From the NCBI GenBank assembly GCA_002862095.1, contig PHSQ01000001.1:186001-250000 (forward strand): DNA of 64,000 nucleotides. The letters are read 5' to 3'. This document shows, one piece after another, positions 1-8,892 of this stretch. Source of the stretch: Methylocystis sp. KS32. Lineage in GTDB: Bacteria; Pseudomonadota; Alphaproteobacteria; Rhizobiales; Beijerinckiaceae. The position numbers and the translations under genes were made by a program. A model generated the notes under the pieces. That model searched no databases. It was not told where the DNA came from and was given only the letters and a program-made list of their open reading frames with translations. Within the stretch, counting starts at the first letter, position 1; each line of letters begins with the position of its first letter.

Positions 1-24
1 GGCTTTTCCGGGGATTTCGAGCAT
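1..24 (-). CDS. possible 5' end of a divergent gene
   Basis: On the minus strand an ATG at the right end of this stretch opens a frame reading MLEIPGKA that runs off the window. A Shine-Dalgarno-like CAGGAA lies about six bases upstream of the ATG. Eight codons are too few to recognise a family. It would be divergent to sseA with about 150 bp between the two starts. Confidence 0.25.
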
Positions 25-177
25 GACATTCCTGATGACAATCTGTCTTCGACAGACGGAATCGAATGTGCTTATTCTGCCGACAATGCGCCGAGAAGCA
101 ACAGGGCCTTTTTGTCTTCGACAAGTCAGGTGGCGGGCGCTGAAAAGGAACGGCGAAAGAATTTTGAGGGAAGTCCG

Positions 178-1041
178 ATGCCGCAAGACAGCATAAACCC
201 GGATAAACTGTTCGTTACGACCGATTGGCTGGAGCAGCATTTGTCCGACCCAGACCTCGTGGTGTTCGACGCATCCTGGCACATGCCGGCGGCCGGACGC
301 GACGCGCGCGCGGAGTTTCTGTCCGGCCACATTCCCGGCGCCGTATTTTTCGACATCGACGCGATCGCGGACAAGAGCGCGGATCTGCCGCACATGCTTC
401 CAAACCCCGTCGCCTTCTCCTCCTCCCTGCGGAAGCTTGGTTTTGGCGACGGAATGCGAGCGGTCGTCTACGACAGCGTGGGGTTGTTCTCCGCCCCGCG
501 ACTTTGGTGGACCCTGCGCGTATTTGGCGTCGAGGACGTCGCAATTTTAGTTGGCGGCTTGCCTCGCTGGACGGCAGAAAGCCGCAAACTTCAGCAAAGG
601 GAGGTTCTGCGTTCTCCGGCCCATTTCACCGCCAGACTGAACCACTGCCTCGTCGCGGACGCGACCGAGGTGAAGAAAGCGCTGGAGGCCGGATCGGCGC
701 AGGTCGTCGACATGCGCTCCGCCGAACGCTTCCGCGGGATCGCGCCGGAGCCTCGCCCGGGCTTGCGTTCGGGTCACATGCCGGGAGCGATTAACCTGCC
801 CTTTAGCCGCCTGATCGAACAGGACCAGCTAAAGGACGCCGCCGCTCTGGAAACGGAGTTTGCTTCGGTCGGCATCGATCCGCGTCGCCCGGTGATCGCG
901 AGTTGCGGATCTGGGCTTACGGCGTGCATCCTCAGTCTCGCGCTTGCCGCGACAGGACGCGGCCCTTCGTCCGTTTACGACGGCTCCTGGTCCGAATGGG
1001 GAGGTCGCGAAGAATTGCCGGTCGTCCGGGAGCTTGAGTGA
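178..1041 (+). CDS. sseA: 3-mercaptopyruvate sulfurtransferase (SseA, two rhodanese domains)
   Basis: The 287-residue protein has two rhodanese-like domains, the usual size for the thiosulfate/3-mercaptopyruvate sulfurtransferase family. The N-terminal domain has the GHIPGAVFFDID motif and the C-terminal domain the GHMPGAINLPF motif. The active-site loop is CGSGLTA near residue 243; the CGSG[VT]TA type is typical of mercaptopyruvate rather than thiosulfate donors. It should move sulfur from 3-mercaptopyruvate to cyanide or thiol acceptors in the cytoplasm. The ATG at 178 is preferred over the upstream TTG in the ORF track because GAGGGAA lies eight bases before it and the protein then begins at the family start. 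No operon partner is evident. Confidence 0.9.
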   Translation: MPQDSINPDKLFVTTDWLEQHLSDPDLVVFDASWHMPAAGRDARAEFLSGHIPGAVFFDIDAIADKSADLPHMLPNPVAFSSSLRKLGFGDGMRAVVYDSVGLFSAPRLWWTLRVFGVEDVAILVGGLPRWTAESRKLQQREVLRSPAHFTARLNHCLVADATEVKKALEAGSAQVVDMRSAERFRGIAPEPRPGLRSGHMPGAINLPFSRLIEQDQLKDAAALETEFASVGIDPRRPVIASCGSGLTACILSLALAATGRGPSSVYDGSWSEWGGREELPVVRELE

Positions 1042-1165
1042 TCCGGTCTTTTCCAAGAGGGCGCATTCGCGCCCGGGGCCGGACGCCGACGCGTCGTCCG
1101 GTTCCCTGCGGCCAATTCATTCTCCGATCGAAGGATTAGGCTCGCGGGCCGTCGCTGCTCGCGCT

Positions 1166-1180
1166 TGGCATGGGCGTTGC
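1166..1180 (+). promoter_or_regulatory. sigma-54 (RpoN) promoter candidate for glnII
   Basis: The sequence TGGCATGGGCGTTGC matches the -24/-12 consensus TGGCAC-N5-TTGC with one mismatch and exact GG-N10-GC spacing. It lies about 97 bases before the glnII ATG. In rhizobia glnII is classically activated by NtrC with RpoN, so position and known regulation agree. Upstream NtrC sites were not resolved by eye. Confidence 0.65.
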
Positions 1181-1276
1181 GGAGGCGTTTCGCCTCGCGG
1201 GCTTCAAGCCTCCCCCTCATCGAGTGGCGTCGACGGGATCTGGAGTTCCCCTATCGACGGCCGGAGAAATTTGAAT

Positions 1277-2282
1277 ATGCCTGAATACAAGCTCGAGCGC
1301 CTTTGGCTTGATGGCTATACTCCTGTTCCCAACCTCCGGGGCAAGACGCAAGTCAAGGAATGCGACAGCTTTCCTAAACTGGAGCAGTCTCCTTTTTGGA
1401 GTTTCGGCGGAAGCTCGATAAAGGAGGCGGAAGGAAAAAACTCCGACTTTGCTCTCAAGCCTGTCGCCGTCTATCCCGATGGCGCTCGAAAGAATGGCGC
1501 CCTTGCCGCGTGCGAAGTCGTGACGCCCGATGGCGTCGCTCCTCATCCCTCAAACGCCCGCGCCACGATCTTGGACGATCCGGACGCCTGGTTTGGTTTC
1601 GAGCAGGAATATTTCCTTTATCGGGACGGGCGTCCGCTCGGCTTCCCCGAGCACGGCTTTCCCGCGCCTCAAGACCCCTTTTGCGCGAGTGTCGGATATA
1701 AGAACGTCGACGACATAGCGCGGCAGGTCGTCGAGGAGCATCTTGATTTATATCTGGAAGCGGGCGTTAACGCCGAAGTGGCGAAAGGCCAGTGGGAATT
1801 CCAGATCTTTGGCGAAGGATCGAAAAAGGCAGCCGACGAAATTTGGATGGCGCGCTATATTTTCCAGTGGCTCGACGAAAAAGACGGCGTCGATGTCGAA
1901 CATCAGTGCAAGCCGCTCGGCGACACCAATTGGAACGGCTCCGGCGTGCACGCCATTTTTTCTACCGAATACATTCGGGAAAAAGGCGGCAGGGACTATT
2001 TCGAAAAGCTGATGGCGGCCTTCTACAAATCCAAAGCCGACGACATCGCCGCCCATGGACCGGACAATCATCTACGCCTCACCAGCCTGCGCGAAAAGGC
2101 GTCGATCGACGCCTTTTCATATGGAGTCGCGGATCGTGGGGCGTCGATCCGGATTCCTCACAGCTTCATTAACAACGACTACGGGGGATATCTGGAAGAC
2201 CGCCGTCACAATTCTAAAGGCGGATACCCACCCGATCGCCTCGCCGATCCGCAAAACCATCGCCACCGTGCCCACACCGTGA
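1277..2282 (+). pseudogene. glnII: GlnII-type glutamine synthetase, frameshifted near the C terminus
   Basis: The reading frame starts MPEYKLERLWLDGYTPVPNLRGKTQ, the signature N terminus of the eukaryote-like GSII enzymes of rhizobia. It keeps the GFEQEYF and NGSGVHAIFSTEY regions, the DNHLRLT segment and RGASIRIPHSF near the C terminus. It would make glutamine from glutamate, ammonia and ATP. After EDRRHNSKG the frame is wrong. Removing one G at about 2222 gives NSKGDTHPIASPIRKTIATVPTP and a stop at 2280-2282, matching the family C terminus and its usual length of about 334 residues. As written, translation instead runs on through the downstream repeat to 2740. This is either a sequencing error or a recent inactivation. 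The ORF-track start at 944 is an extension into sseA. Confidence 0.85.
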
Positions 2283-2299
2283 TTTCCACGCGCGCCAAT

Positions 2300-2417
2300 C
2301 TAGATCGCTTTCCGACCAGACGGAATCGTCTGGTCGACAAGAAATCGCTCCAGGTTCAAAAATCCGGAGCAAGATCTAATCGAAAAAGTCTATCAACTTT
2401 TTCGGATTTTGCTCTAG
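2300..2417 (-). repeat. 118-bp dispersed hairpin repeat, copy 1
   Basis: This is the same 118-bp unit as at 14986 and 51550, in the opposite orientation. It begins and ends with CTAGA/CTCTAG-type inverted ends and holds three internal inverted repeats, including GACCAGACG/CGTCTGGTC. It directly follows glnII and could act as a terminator or REP-like element. Confidence 0.85.
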
Positions 2418-2726
2418 CGTTTCATTTGCGCAGTCGCTCCCTCAGTCTTTTTGGCGCAGCAGCCTTTGTCTTTCGCTTGGGCCGTTTATCCCACGGCCGT
2501 TCGATGGATTTCGAATTTGAGCGGTTTTCCATTCGGTCAAAGTCAACGATTATTTTGGTTTTTGCGCTGAATTCCATCAACTATGGGCGGAGGACTCCTA
2601 GCCGTCACGGCAATTTTAGCCGTGGCGCAAAATTTCGCCAAATGCTATTAGCCGCAAGGTCTCTCACCCGGGGCGCCGCGGCGCTTGGGCGCCGGAGACC
2701 GGGATTGGCGCGAGAGGGCAAGGTGA
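2418..2726 (+). other. glnB upstream region, no gene seen
   Basis: No supported gene. The stretch has small inverted repeats (GGCCG...CGGCC near 2478) and is the likely promoter region of glnB-glnA. A TGGCGC...CGC sequence near 2623 resembles a sigma-54 site, but its spacing is one base too long, so it is not called. Confidence 0.5.
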
Positions 2727-3065
<339 letters not shown>

Positions 3066-3157
3066 CGCGCTTATGCCCTTCAAGAAATACCATTTCACCT
3101 TGGCTATTGGCGCGAAGGTTGATCTCGCTAGTAATAAACAAGCAGGGGCTCATGGAT

Positions 3158-4567
3158 ATGACGACGGCGAATGACGTAATCAAGAAGATCAAGGACAACG
3201 ACATTAAGTATGTCGACTTCCGTTTCACCGACCCGCGCGGCAAGTGGCAGCACGTTACTTTCGACGTCTCCGTCGTGGACGCCGACGCCCTCGTCGAGGG
3301 CATTGCTTTCGACGGTTCCTCGATCGCCGGCTGGAAGGCGATCAATGAATCGGACATGCTCCTGATCCCCGACTTCGAGACCGCCACGATCGATCCTTTC
3401 TTCGCCGCCTCGACGCTGGTCCTCGTGTGCGACGTCGTCGAGCCCACCACAGGCGCCCGTTACAACCGCGATCCGCGCGGCATCGCCAAGAAGGCCCAAG
3501 AATATCTGAAGTCGACCGGCATCGGCGACACCGCCTATTTTGGTCCCGAAGCCGAGTTCTTCGTGTTCGACGACGTCCGCTTCTCGGCCGAGCCCTACAA
3601 CACGAGTTTCTCGGTCGACAGCTCCGAGTTGCCGAGTAATTCCGGCACCGCCTACGAGGGCGGCAATCTTGGCCATCGCGTGCGCACCAAGGGCGGCTAC
3701 TTCCCGGTTCCCCCGGTCGACTCCGCCCAGGACATGCGTGGCGAGATGCTGGCCGCCATGGCCGCCATGGGCGTGGCCGTCGAGAAGCACCATCACGAAG
3801 TGGCCTCGGCCCAACATGAGCTCGGTCTGAAGTTCCAGAGCCTCGTGACCGTGGCGGATCACCTGCAGATTTACAAATACGCCATCCACCAGGTCGCGAA
3901 TTCCTATGGTAAGACGGCGACCTTCATGCCCAAGCCGGTCTATGGCGATAATGGTTCGGGCATGCATGTGCACCAGTCGATCTGGAAAGACGGCAAACCG
4001 GTGATGGCGGGCGACAAATACGCTGGTCTGTCGCAGGAATGCTTGTGGTACATTGGCGGCATCATCAAACACGCCAAGGCGCTCAACGCGTTCACCAATC
4101 CATCGACCAACTCGTACAAGCGTCTGGTTCCGGGCTTCGAAGCGCCGGTGCTGCTCGCTTATTCGTCGCGTAACCGCTCGGCGTCCTGCCGCATTCCTTA
4201 TGTGACGAGCCCGAAGGCGAAGCGCATCGAGGTTCGCTTCCCGGATCCGACCGCCAATCCCTACCTCGCCTTCGCCGCCATGCTGATGGCTGGCCTCGAC
4301 GGCATCGCCAAAAAGATGGATCCGGGCGCGCCCGCCGACAAGGATCTCTATGATCTGCCGCCGGCCGAACTGAAGGCCATCCCGACCGTCTGCGGCAGCT
4401 TGCGCGAAGCGCTCGACAGCCTAAAGGCCGACCACGCCTTCCTCACGGCTGGCGATGTGTTCAGCCAGGACTTCATCGAATCATACATCGAGTTGAAGTA
4501 CCAGGATGTCTATCGCTTCGAAATGACGCCGCATCCGGTCGAATACGACATGTATTACTCATACTGA
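3158..4567 (+). CDS. glnA: type I glutamine synthetase
   Basis: With the ATG at 3158 the protein is 469 residues, the same length as the enterobacterial GSI subunit. It has the beta-grasp start [16 protein letters not shown], the GSS loop [10 protein letters not shown], the metal and glutamate site [10 protein letters not shown], the ATP-site [11 protein letters not shown] and the adenylylation loop [11 protein letters not shown] with its tyrosine. It is therefore likely regulated by GlnE adenylylation through PII. The ATG at 3152 is possible, but AGGGG is too close to it; spacing favours 3158. The ORF-track start at 3107 adds residues not found in the family. Confidence 0.95.
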   Translation: MTTANDVIKKIKDNDIKYVDFRFTDPRGKWQHVTFDVSVVDADALVEGIAFDGSSIAGWKAINESDMLLIPDFETATIDPFFAASTLVLVCDVVEPTTGARYNRDPRGIAKKAQEYLKSTGIGDTAYFGPEAEFFVFDDVRFSAEPYNTSFSVDSSELPSNSGTAYEGGNLGHRVRTKGGYFPVPPVDSAQDMRGEMLAAMAAMGVAVEKHHHEVASAQHELGLKFQSLVTVADHLQIYKYAIHQVANSYGKTATFMPKPVYGDNGSGMHVHQSIWKDGKPVMAGDKYAGLSQECLWYIGGIIKHAKALNAFTNPSTNSYKRLVPGFEAPVLLAYSSRNRSASCRIPYVTSPKAKRIEVRFPDPTANPYLAFAAMLMAGLDGIAKKMDPGAPADKDLYDLPPAELKAIPTVCGSLREALDSLKADHAFLTAGDVFSQDFIESYIELKYQDVYRFEMTPHPVEYDMYYSY

Positions 4568-4577
4568 TCGACGAGAA

Positions 4578-4603
4578 CCCTGCGGCGGCGCGCCGTCGCA
4601 GGG
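4578..4603 (+). terminator. hairpin after glnA
   Basis: CCCTGCGGCGG and CCGTCGCAGGG pair with one mismatch around a short loop, eleven bases after the glnA stop codon. No clear T-run follows, so it may stabilise or only partly terminate the glnBA transcript. Confidence 0.5.
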
Positions 4604-4950
4604 CCGCTTTGCCAAAGCCGCCATTGCGGCAAGCGGCGCGGAACTCCGCTCGGAGGCCGAAACGCAAGGCCTAGTCTCGGTTAGACGTGACGAAACGCTT
4701 CATTGTTAAGCTTAAAAAAGCTGATTGTTTCATTTCATGTTTTAAACATATTTCGGTGTTTTTTTATTATCAGAATAATACGATCATCTACCACGCGAAA
4801 GAAGTTATTTGCTTACCGACGAACGCGGGGCTTTACCTTCCTTTATCTTCCGTCATGCTATAAACTCAGAATGTTGAACGATCTGGAAATACTCTGGAAT
4901 CCCTGAGGAAAAATTGCCGTTCAACCTCTTTTGCCGTCGGGGGGACAAGG
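4604..4950. other. AT-rich intergenic region upstream of the GH8 fusion gene
   Basis: No supported gene. The part from about 4690 to 4910 is much richer in A and T than its surroundings, with runs such as GTTTTTTTATTATC and a short ATGTTTTAAACAT palindrome near 4736. This fits a promoter or protein-binding region for the downstream gene. Confidence 0.5.
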
Positions 4951-7068
4951 ATGCCGCCAAAAATACGCTATACTTTTGTTTTTATCGCTTTTTTATCATG
5001 CGGCCCGACAATTGACGGGGCGCTTGCGCAATCCGTCGCCCCGCATCCATCCGTGGAAAGAGCGGGGCCGGTTCGAATTGGCGGCGTTCTGCGCGACGGC
5101 GCGGACTGGGCCGCCTACAAAGAGCGATTTCTGGTCGAAAGCGGAAGGATTATCGACACAGGCAACGACCGCATCACCCATAGCGAGGGTCAAGGCTATG
5201 GGATGCTTCTCTCGGTCGCGGCGAACGACAGGGCGGCCTTCGACGCAATCTGGTCCTGGACGAAAGCCCATCTTCTGATCCGCAAGGACAGTCTCGCCGC
5301 CTGGAAGTGGTCGGCAAGCGCGCCGCGGACGAGCGACAGCAACGACGCAAGCGACGGCGACATACTGATCGCCTGGGCGTTGGCCGAGGCGGCCGATTTC
5401 TGGAATGAGCCGGTCTATCTTCGGGAGGCGCGCCGCATCACGGCCGACATCGTGGCGGAAACCACGATTTCAACCCCTCATTACGGGCCCATTTTGATCC
5501 CGGGAACGCACGGTTTCTCGCGGGATGAGCGCGCCGGCGGTCAGGTCGTCAATTTGTCCTACTGGATTTACCCGGCCTTTTTTCGCCTTGCTCAAGTCGC
5601 GCCCGAATACGATTGGCGAAGCCTGGCGGAAACGGGACTGGCGCTTCTGGAAAAGGCGCGCTTCGGCGCGGCGAAACTGCCGCCGGACTGGCTGTTGCTC
5701 GCTCAGGACAAGGTCGCGCTCGCCGAAGGTTTCGACGCCCGGTTCGGATATGACGCCATTCGCATCCCGCTCTATATGTTTTGGGCGACAATGGCGACGC
5801 CGGAGCGGTCGAGCTATTTCGCCAAGGCGTGGCCCCTCGATGGGCGCCAGCCGTCCCTGGTCAATTTTGGCCCCCCCAGCGATCAGAAGCCCGCGCCGCC
5901 GCTCAAAGAGCCGGGCTATCGGGCTGTCGCGTCGATCGCGCGCTGCGCCGCCTCGGGTGTTCCCTATCCTGACGAATTCTATCGCTTCATCGCGAGTCAG
6001 AATTACTATCCCGCGACCTTGCATTTGCTTTCGGTGATCGCGGCGGAGACGCAAGGCGGACCCTGTTTGCGCCAGGAGAAGATGCGTCATTTGATTTCGG
6101 ATTCATGGCGCCCGCGGCCGGGCTCCCTCGACACAGTCGCGGCTCAGGCGGCGATGGCCTTCGATCATCCGAAAGAGGGGCTGATCCAGCAAGCGGCGCT
6201 GGTGTTGGGCAAGACCATTCCCGCCGAGAAAGGAGAGACGTTGCAGACCGCGCCCGAAAGCGCGGGGCTCGTGTTCTATTTCCGGGTCGCCGCCGGCGTC
6301 TTCATTTGCATCGCGGGTTTTGTCTTGCTGCTTCGACACAGGGCGGCCCCGCGGCAGGAATCTTGGGTCGACGACAAGGAAGAACTTGTGTCCCAGGCGG
6401 TGACGGCGATTGAACCAGCCGTGGGAAACGGTCAATTCGCTCTCGTTCCCAGAACGCTGCCGCACAGCCCTTTTACGCCTTCGAACGATCTCCCCACCCT
6501 CGGACGTCAGATCGAAGTCGCGGCAACCGCCTGCGTCCGCCTCAGTCGCACCATAGGCCTGATCTATTTTGAGATTCCTTCATATGCGGCGCTCGAAAAG
6601 GTTCTCGGCCCCCTCGAAGCGGAAGCCAAGGTCGAGGCGGTGGCGGAGGCGATGCGCCGCGGGCTGAGAGCGACCGACCATGTCGCCGTCCTCGACCGCA
6701 ACCAAATCGTCGTTTGCGTCTCTTTGCTGGCGAACGCATCGGATTTGAAAAGCATCGCCGCGCGAATGTATGCGATCTTTCACCGGCCCGAATTTGCTGG
6801 AATCGGAGCTCTGTCTCATGCGCCGGGCTACGCCGTCTATCCCTTGAACGGTTACGAGGGTCTCACGCTCATCGAAGCCGCCCGCGAAGATTACCGCCTT
6901 CAACAATCGAACGTCGATGGCTGGATCGGTTCGTCGGGCGCCCAAACGCTGGACGGAAAAGCCGACCCCCCGCGCCAAAACGCCCCGAATCGCGGGCAGG
7001 AACATGACGCCCCCTTAAAGAAATCGCCATCCAGAGGGGGACGTCGCGGATCGGAAACGAAGCGCTGA
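4951..7068 (+). CDS. GH8 cellulase (BcsZ-like) fused via a TM helix to a degenerate GGDEF domain
   Basis: The 705-residue protein begins with a signal peptide (about residues 1-27). A GH8 endoglucanase domain of about 350 residues follows, with HSEGQGYGML (Glu79, proposed acid) and NDASDGDILIAWAL (Asp135/Asp137). One hydrophobic segment, FYFRVAAGVFICIAGFVLLL, lies near residues 443-462. The C-terminal 200 residues look like a GGDEF fold, but the active-site loop reads LDRNQI in place of GGDEF. An RxxD motif (RATD, 573-576) sits where the c-di-GMP inhibitory site normally is. BcsZ proteins are usually about 370 residues and stand alone; no bcsA or bcsB is in the window. Inference: a periplasmic beta-glucanase linked to a cytoplasmic c-di-GMP sensor. 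AAGG lies upstream of the ATG. Confidence 0.85.
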   Translation: MPPKIRYTFVFIAFLSCGPTIDGALAQSVAPHPSVERAGPVRIGGVLRDGADWAAYKERFLVESGRIIDTGNDRITHSEGQGYGMLLSVAANDRAAFDAIWSWTKAHLLIRKDSLAAWKWSASAPRTSDSNDASDGDILIAWALAEAADFWNEPVYLREARRITADIVAETTISTPHYGPILIPGTHGFSRDERAGGQVVNLSYWIYPAFFRLAQVAPEYDWRSLAETGLALLEKARFGAAKLPPDWLLLAQDKVALAEGFDARFGYDAIRIPLYMFWATMATPERSSYFAKAWPLDGRQPSLVNFGPPSDQKPAPPLKEPGYRAVASIARCAASGVPYPDEFYRFIASQNYYPATLHLLSVIAAETQGGPCLRQEKMRHLISDSWRPRPGSLDTVAAQAAMAFDHPKEGLIQQAALVLGKTIPAEKGETLQTAPESAGLVFYFRVAAGVFICIAGFVLLLRHRAAPRQESWVDDKEELVSQAVTAIEPAVGNGQFALVPRTLPHSPFTPSNDLPTLGRQIEVAATACVRLSRTIGLIYFEIPSYAALEKVLGPLEAEAKVEAVAEAMRRGLRATDHVAVLDRNQIVVCVSLLANASDLKSIAARMYAIFHRPEFAGIGALSHAPGYAVYPLNGYEGLTLIEAAREDYRLQQSNVDGWIGSSGAQTLDGKADPPRQNAPNRGQEHDAPLKKSPSRGGRRGSETKR

Positions 7069-7159
7069 CCCTTGCTGCGCCACGCCCAGCGTCGACGCAT
7101 CGACGCGGCTCGCTTCCTGGGCTATGAGCGATCGACTTGGATGGTCCCCGAGATTTCTC

Positions 7160-8146
7160 ATGCGTCTTCGAACGTCCGCCCTCTTACGCGCCCTCCTTCT
7201 CGTTTCATTGCTGGCGGCGCCGCATCCTTCCCTCGGCGCGGACAGGTTGCGGCTCGCCGTGCAGGCCACCGGGACCACGGTTTGGGATCTTGCGGTGGTT
7301 TCGGCCTTCAAACTCGATAAGGAAGCCGACCTCGATCTGCAGGTCGTCGAACTCGCATCGACGGACGCGGGCAAGATCGCGATTCAAGGAGATTCCGCCG
7401 ATCTGATCGTGTCCGACTGGATATGGGCGGCGCGCGAGCGCGCCAACGGCGTCAAGCTGCTTTTTTATCCCGCTTCGACTGGCATTGGCGCGGTGATGAC
7501 CAAAAATCCCGAGATCGGAGGCGTGAAGGATCTCCTGGGCAAAAAGCTCGGCGTGGCCGGCGGCCCGTTGGACAAGAGTTGGCTGCTGCTGAAGGCCTCC
7601 GCGCTGAAACAGGGCGTCGATCTCGATCGCGGCGCGACGATCCTTTACGGCGCTCCGCCTCTCCTCGCCGAGAAAGCGCGGCAGGGCGAGATCGACGCTG
7701 TTCTGGAGTTTTGGAATTTCGCCGTGGAGCTTGAAGCGCAGGGGTTCAGAAGGCCGGTCGAGATGACCGAGGTCGAGAAGTCGCTCGGCGCTGTCGGCAA
7801 GCCGATCGTCACCGGATATGTTTTCAAGGAAAGCTTCGCCTCCCGTCACGAAGAGGCGCTTGAACGCTTTTTCGCCATGATGAAAAAAGCGCGAGCGCTG
7901 ATCGCCTCCGATGATAAGGCCTGGCAGGCGGCGGCGGGGCGCATTCGCGAGAAGGACAAAGCGACGCTCGGATTGTATCGCAGACGCTATGTCGAGGCGA
8001 CGCCAGAGGGCGACGCGCTCGATCAGCAGCGGGATTTGAGCAAGCTTTACGCCGTTCTCGCTCAAATCGGCGGCGAAAAACTTGTCGGACCGGCGAAGAC
8101 TCTGGACCCCCGCCTCTTTTTCGAGAATGAGAAGGACAGACATTGA
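7160..8146 (+). CDS. ABC transporter periplasmic binding protein, nitrate/sulfonate/taurine type
   Basis: About 328 residues with a signal peptide (MRLRTSALLRALLLVSLLAAPHPSLGA) and an NMT1/SsuA-like fold; motifs include the TTVWDLAVVSAF start and VKDLLGKKLGVAGGPLDKSWLLL. It should capture a small anion or organic ligand in the periplasm and pass it to the permease encoded next. The substrate cannot be read from sequence. The ATG at 7160 is preferred over 7124 because it directly begins a signal peptide. Its TGA overlaps the TTG start of the permease gene, so the two are probably translationally coupled. Confidence 0.8.
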   Translation: MRLRTSALLRALLLVSLLAAPHPSLGADRLRLAVQATGTTVWDLAVVSAFKLDKEADLDLQVVELASTDAGKIAIQGDSADLIVSDWIWAARERANGVKLLFYPASTGIGAVMTKNPEIGGVKDLLGKKLGVAGGPLDKSWLLLKASALKQGVDLDRGATILYGAPPLLAEKARQGEIDAVLEFWNFAVELEAQGFRRPVEMTEVEKSLGAVGKPIVTGYVFKESFASRHEEALERFFAMMKKARALIASDDKAWQAAAGRIREKDKATLGLYRRRYVEATPEGDALDQQRDLSKLYAVLAQIGGEKLVGPAKTLDPRLFFENEKDRH

Positions 8147-8892
8147 TCCGCTTGGCGTCCTTCGCCGCCATGATTCTCGTTTGGCAGGCGGCGTCCTATT
8201 TCGCCGATCCTCGCGGCCTGCCCGGTCCGGCGCCTGTTCTTCTTGCTATCGTCGACGAGGCGAAGTCGGGGTCGCTTTTCGCGAATTTGGCCGTGACTCT
8301 CGCGCGCGTAATGGCGGCCTTTGTTCTCGCCATGAGCCTCGGATCGGCGATAGGCTATCTGATGGGACGCAACCGACTCGCGGACAGATGGCTCGATCCC
8401 TGGCTCGTGGCGCTGCTCAATTTACCCGCGCTGGTGATCATCGTTCTCGCCTATATCTGGGCGGGGCTGAACGAAGCCGCGGCCATCGGCGCGGTCGCCA
8501 TCAACAAGCTGCCTGGCGCCGTGGTGGTGGTCCGCGAGGGCGCGAGAGCCCTGGACCCCACCCTCGACGAAATGGCGCATGTCTTTCGACTGCCGATAAA
8601 AACGCGGCTGCGCCATATTGTCCTGCCGCAACTCGCGCCCTATCTCGCCGCGGCGACGCGTTCCGGCCTTTCGCTGGTCTGGAAGATCGTGCTCGTCGTG
8701 GAATTGCTCGGTCGATCCAACGGCGTCGGTTTCGAGATCAACATGGCTTTCCAGCTCTTCGACGTTCGCCTGCTGTTGGCCTATGCTCTGCCCTTCGTGG
8801 CGATCATGCTGGGAGTCGAGTCATTTTTGGTGCAGCCCCTTGAACGACATGCCTCCCGCTGGCGCGGCGACTCTGCTCGACGTCGATATTAA
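8143..8892 (+). CDS. ABC transporter permease, SsuC/TauC-like
   Basis: This 249-residue protein is a typical BPD-type permease with about six hydrophobic segments and the EAA loop near DEMAHVFRLPIKTRLRHIVLPQLAPYLAAATR. It forms the membrane channel of the importer. Translation appears to start at TTG 8143, which overlaps the upstream stop and has AAGGA six bases before it; an internal ATG at 8170 is the alternative. Its 3' end overlaps the ATPase gene by 44 bases. Confidence 0.85.
   Translation: MIRLASFAAMILVWQAASYFADPRGLPGPAPVLLAIVDEAKSGSLFANLAVTLARVMAAFVLAMSLGSAIGYLMGRNRLADRWLDPWLVALLNLPALVIIVLAYIWAGLNEAAAIGAVAINKLPGAVVVVREGARALDPTLDEMAHVFRLPIKTRLRHIVLPQLAPYLAAATRSGLSLVWKIVLVVELLGRSNGVGFEINMAFQLFDVRLLLAYALPFVAIMLGVESFLVQPLERHASRWRGDSARRRY

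Noticed and set aside
2623-2638. TGGCGCAAAATTTCGC before glnB as a sigma-54 promoter
   Set aside because: GG to GC spacing is one base too long for RpoN.
3108-3122. TGGCGCGAAGGTTGA before glnA as a sigma-54 promoter
   Set aside because: The invariant GC of the -12 element is GA, and it would lie only about 35 bases before the start codon.
3128-4072. 314-residue minus-strand ORF over glnA
   Set aside because: Antisense shadow; histidine/glycine-rich with no recognisable domain.
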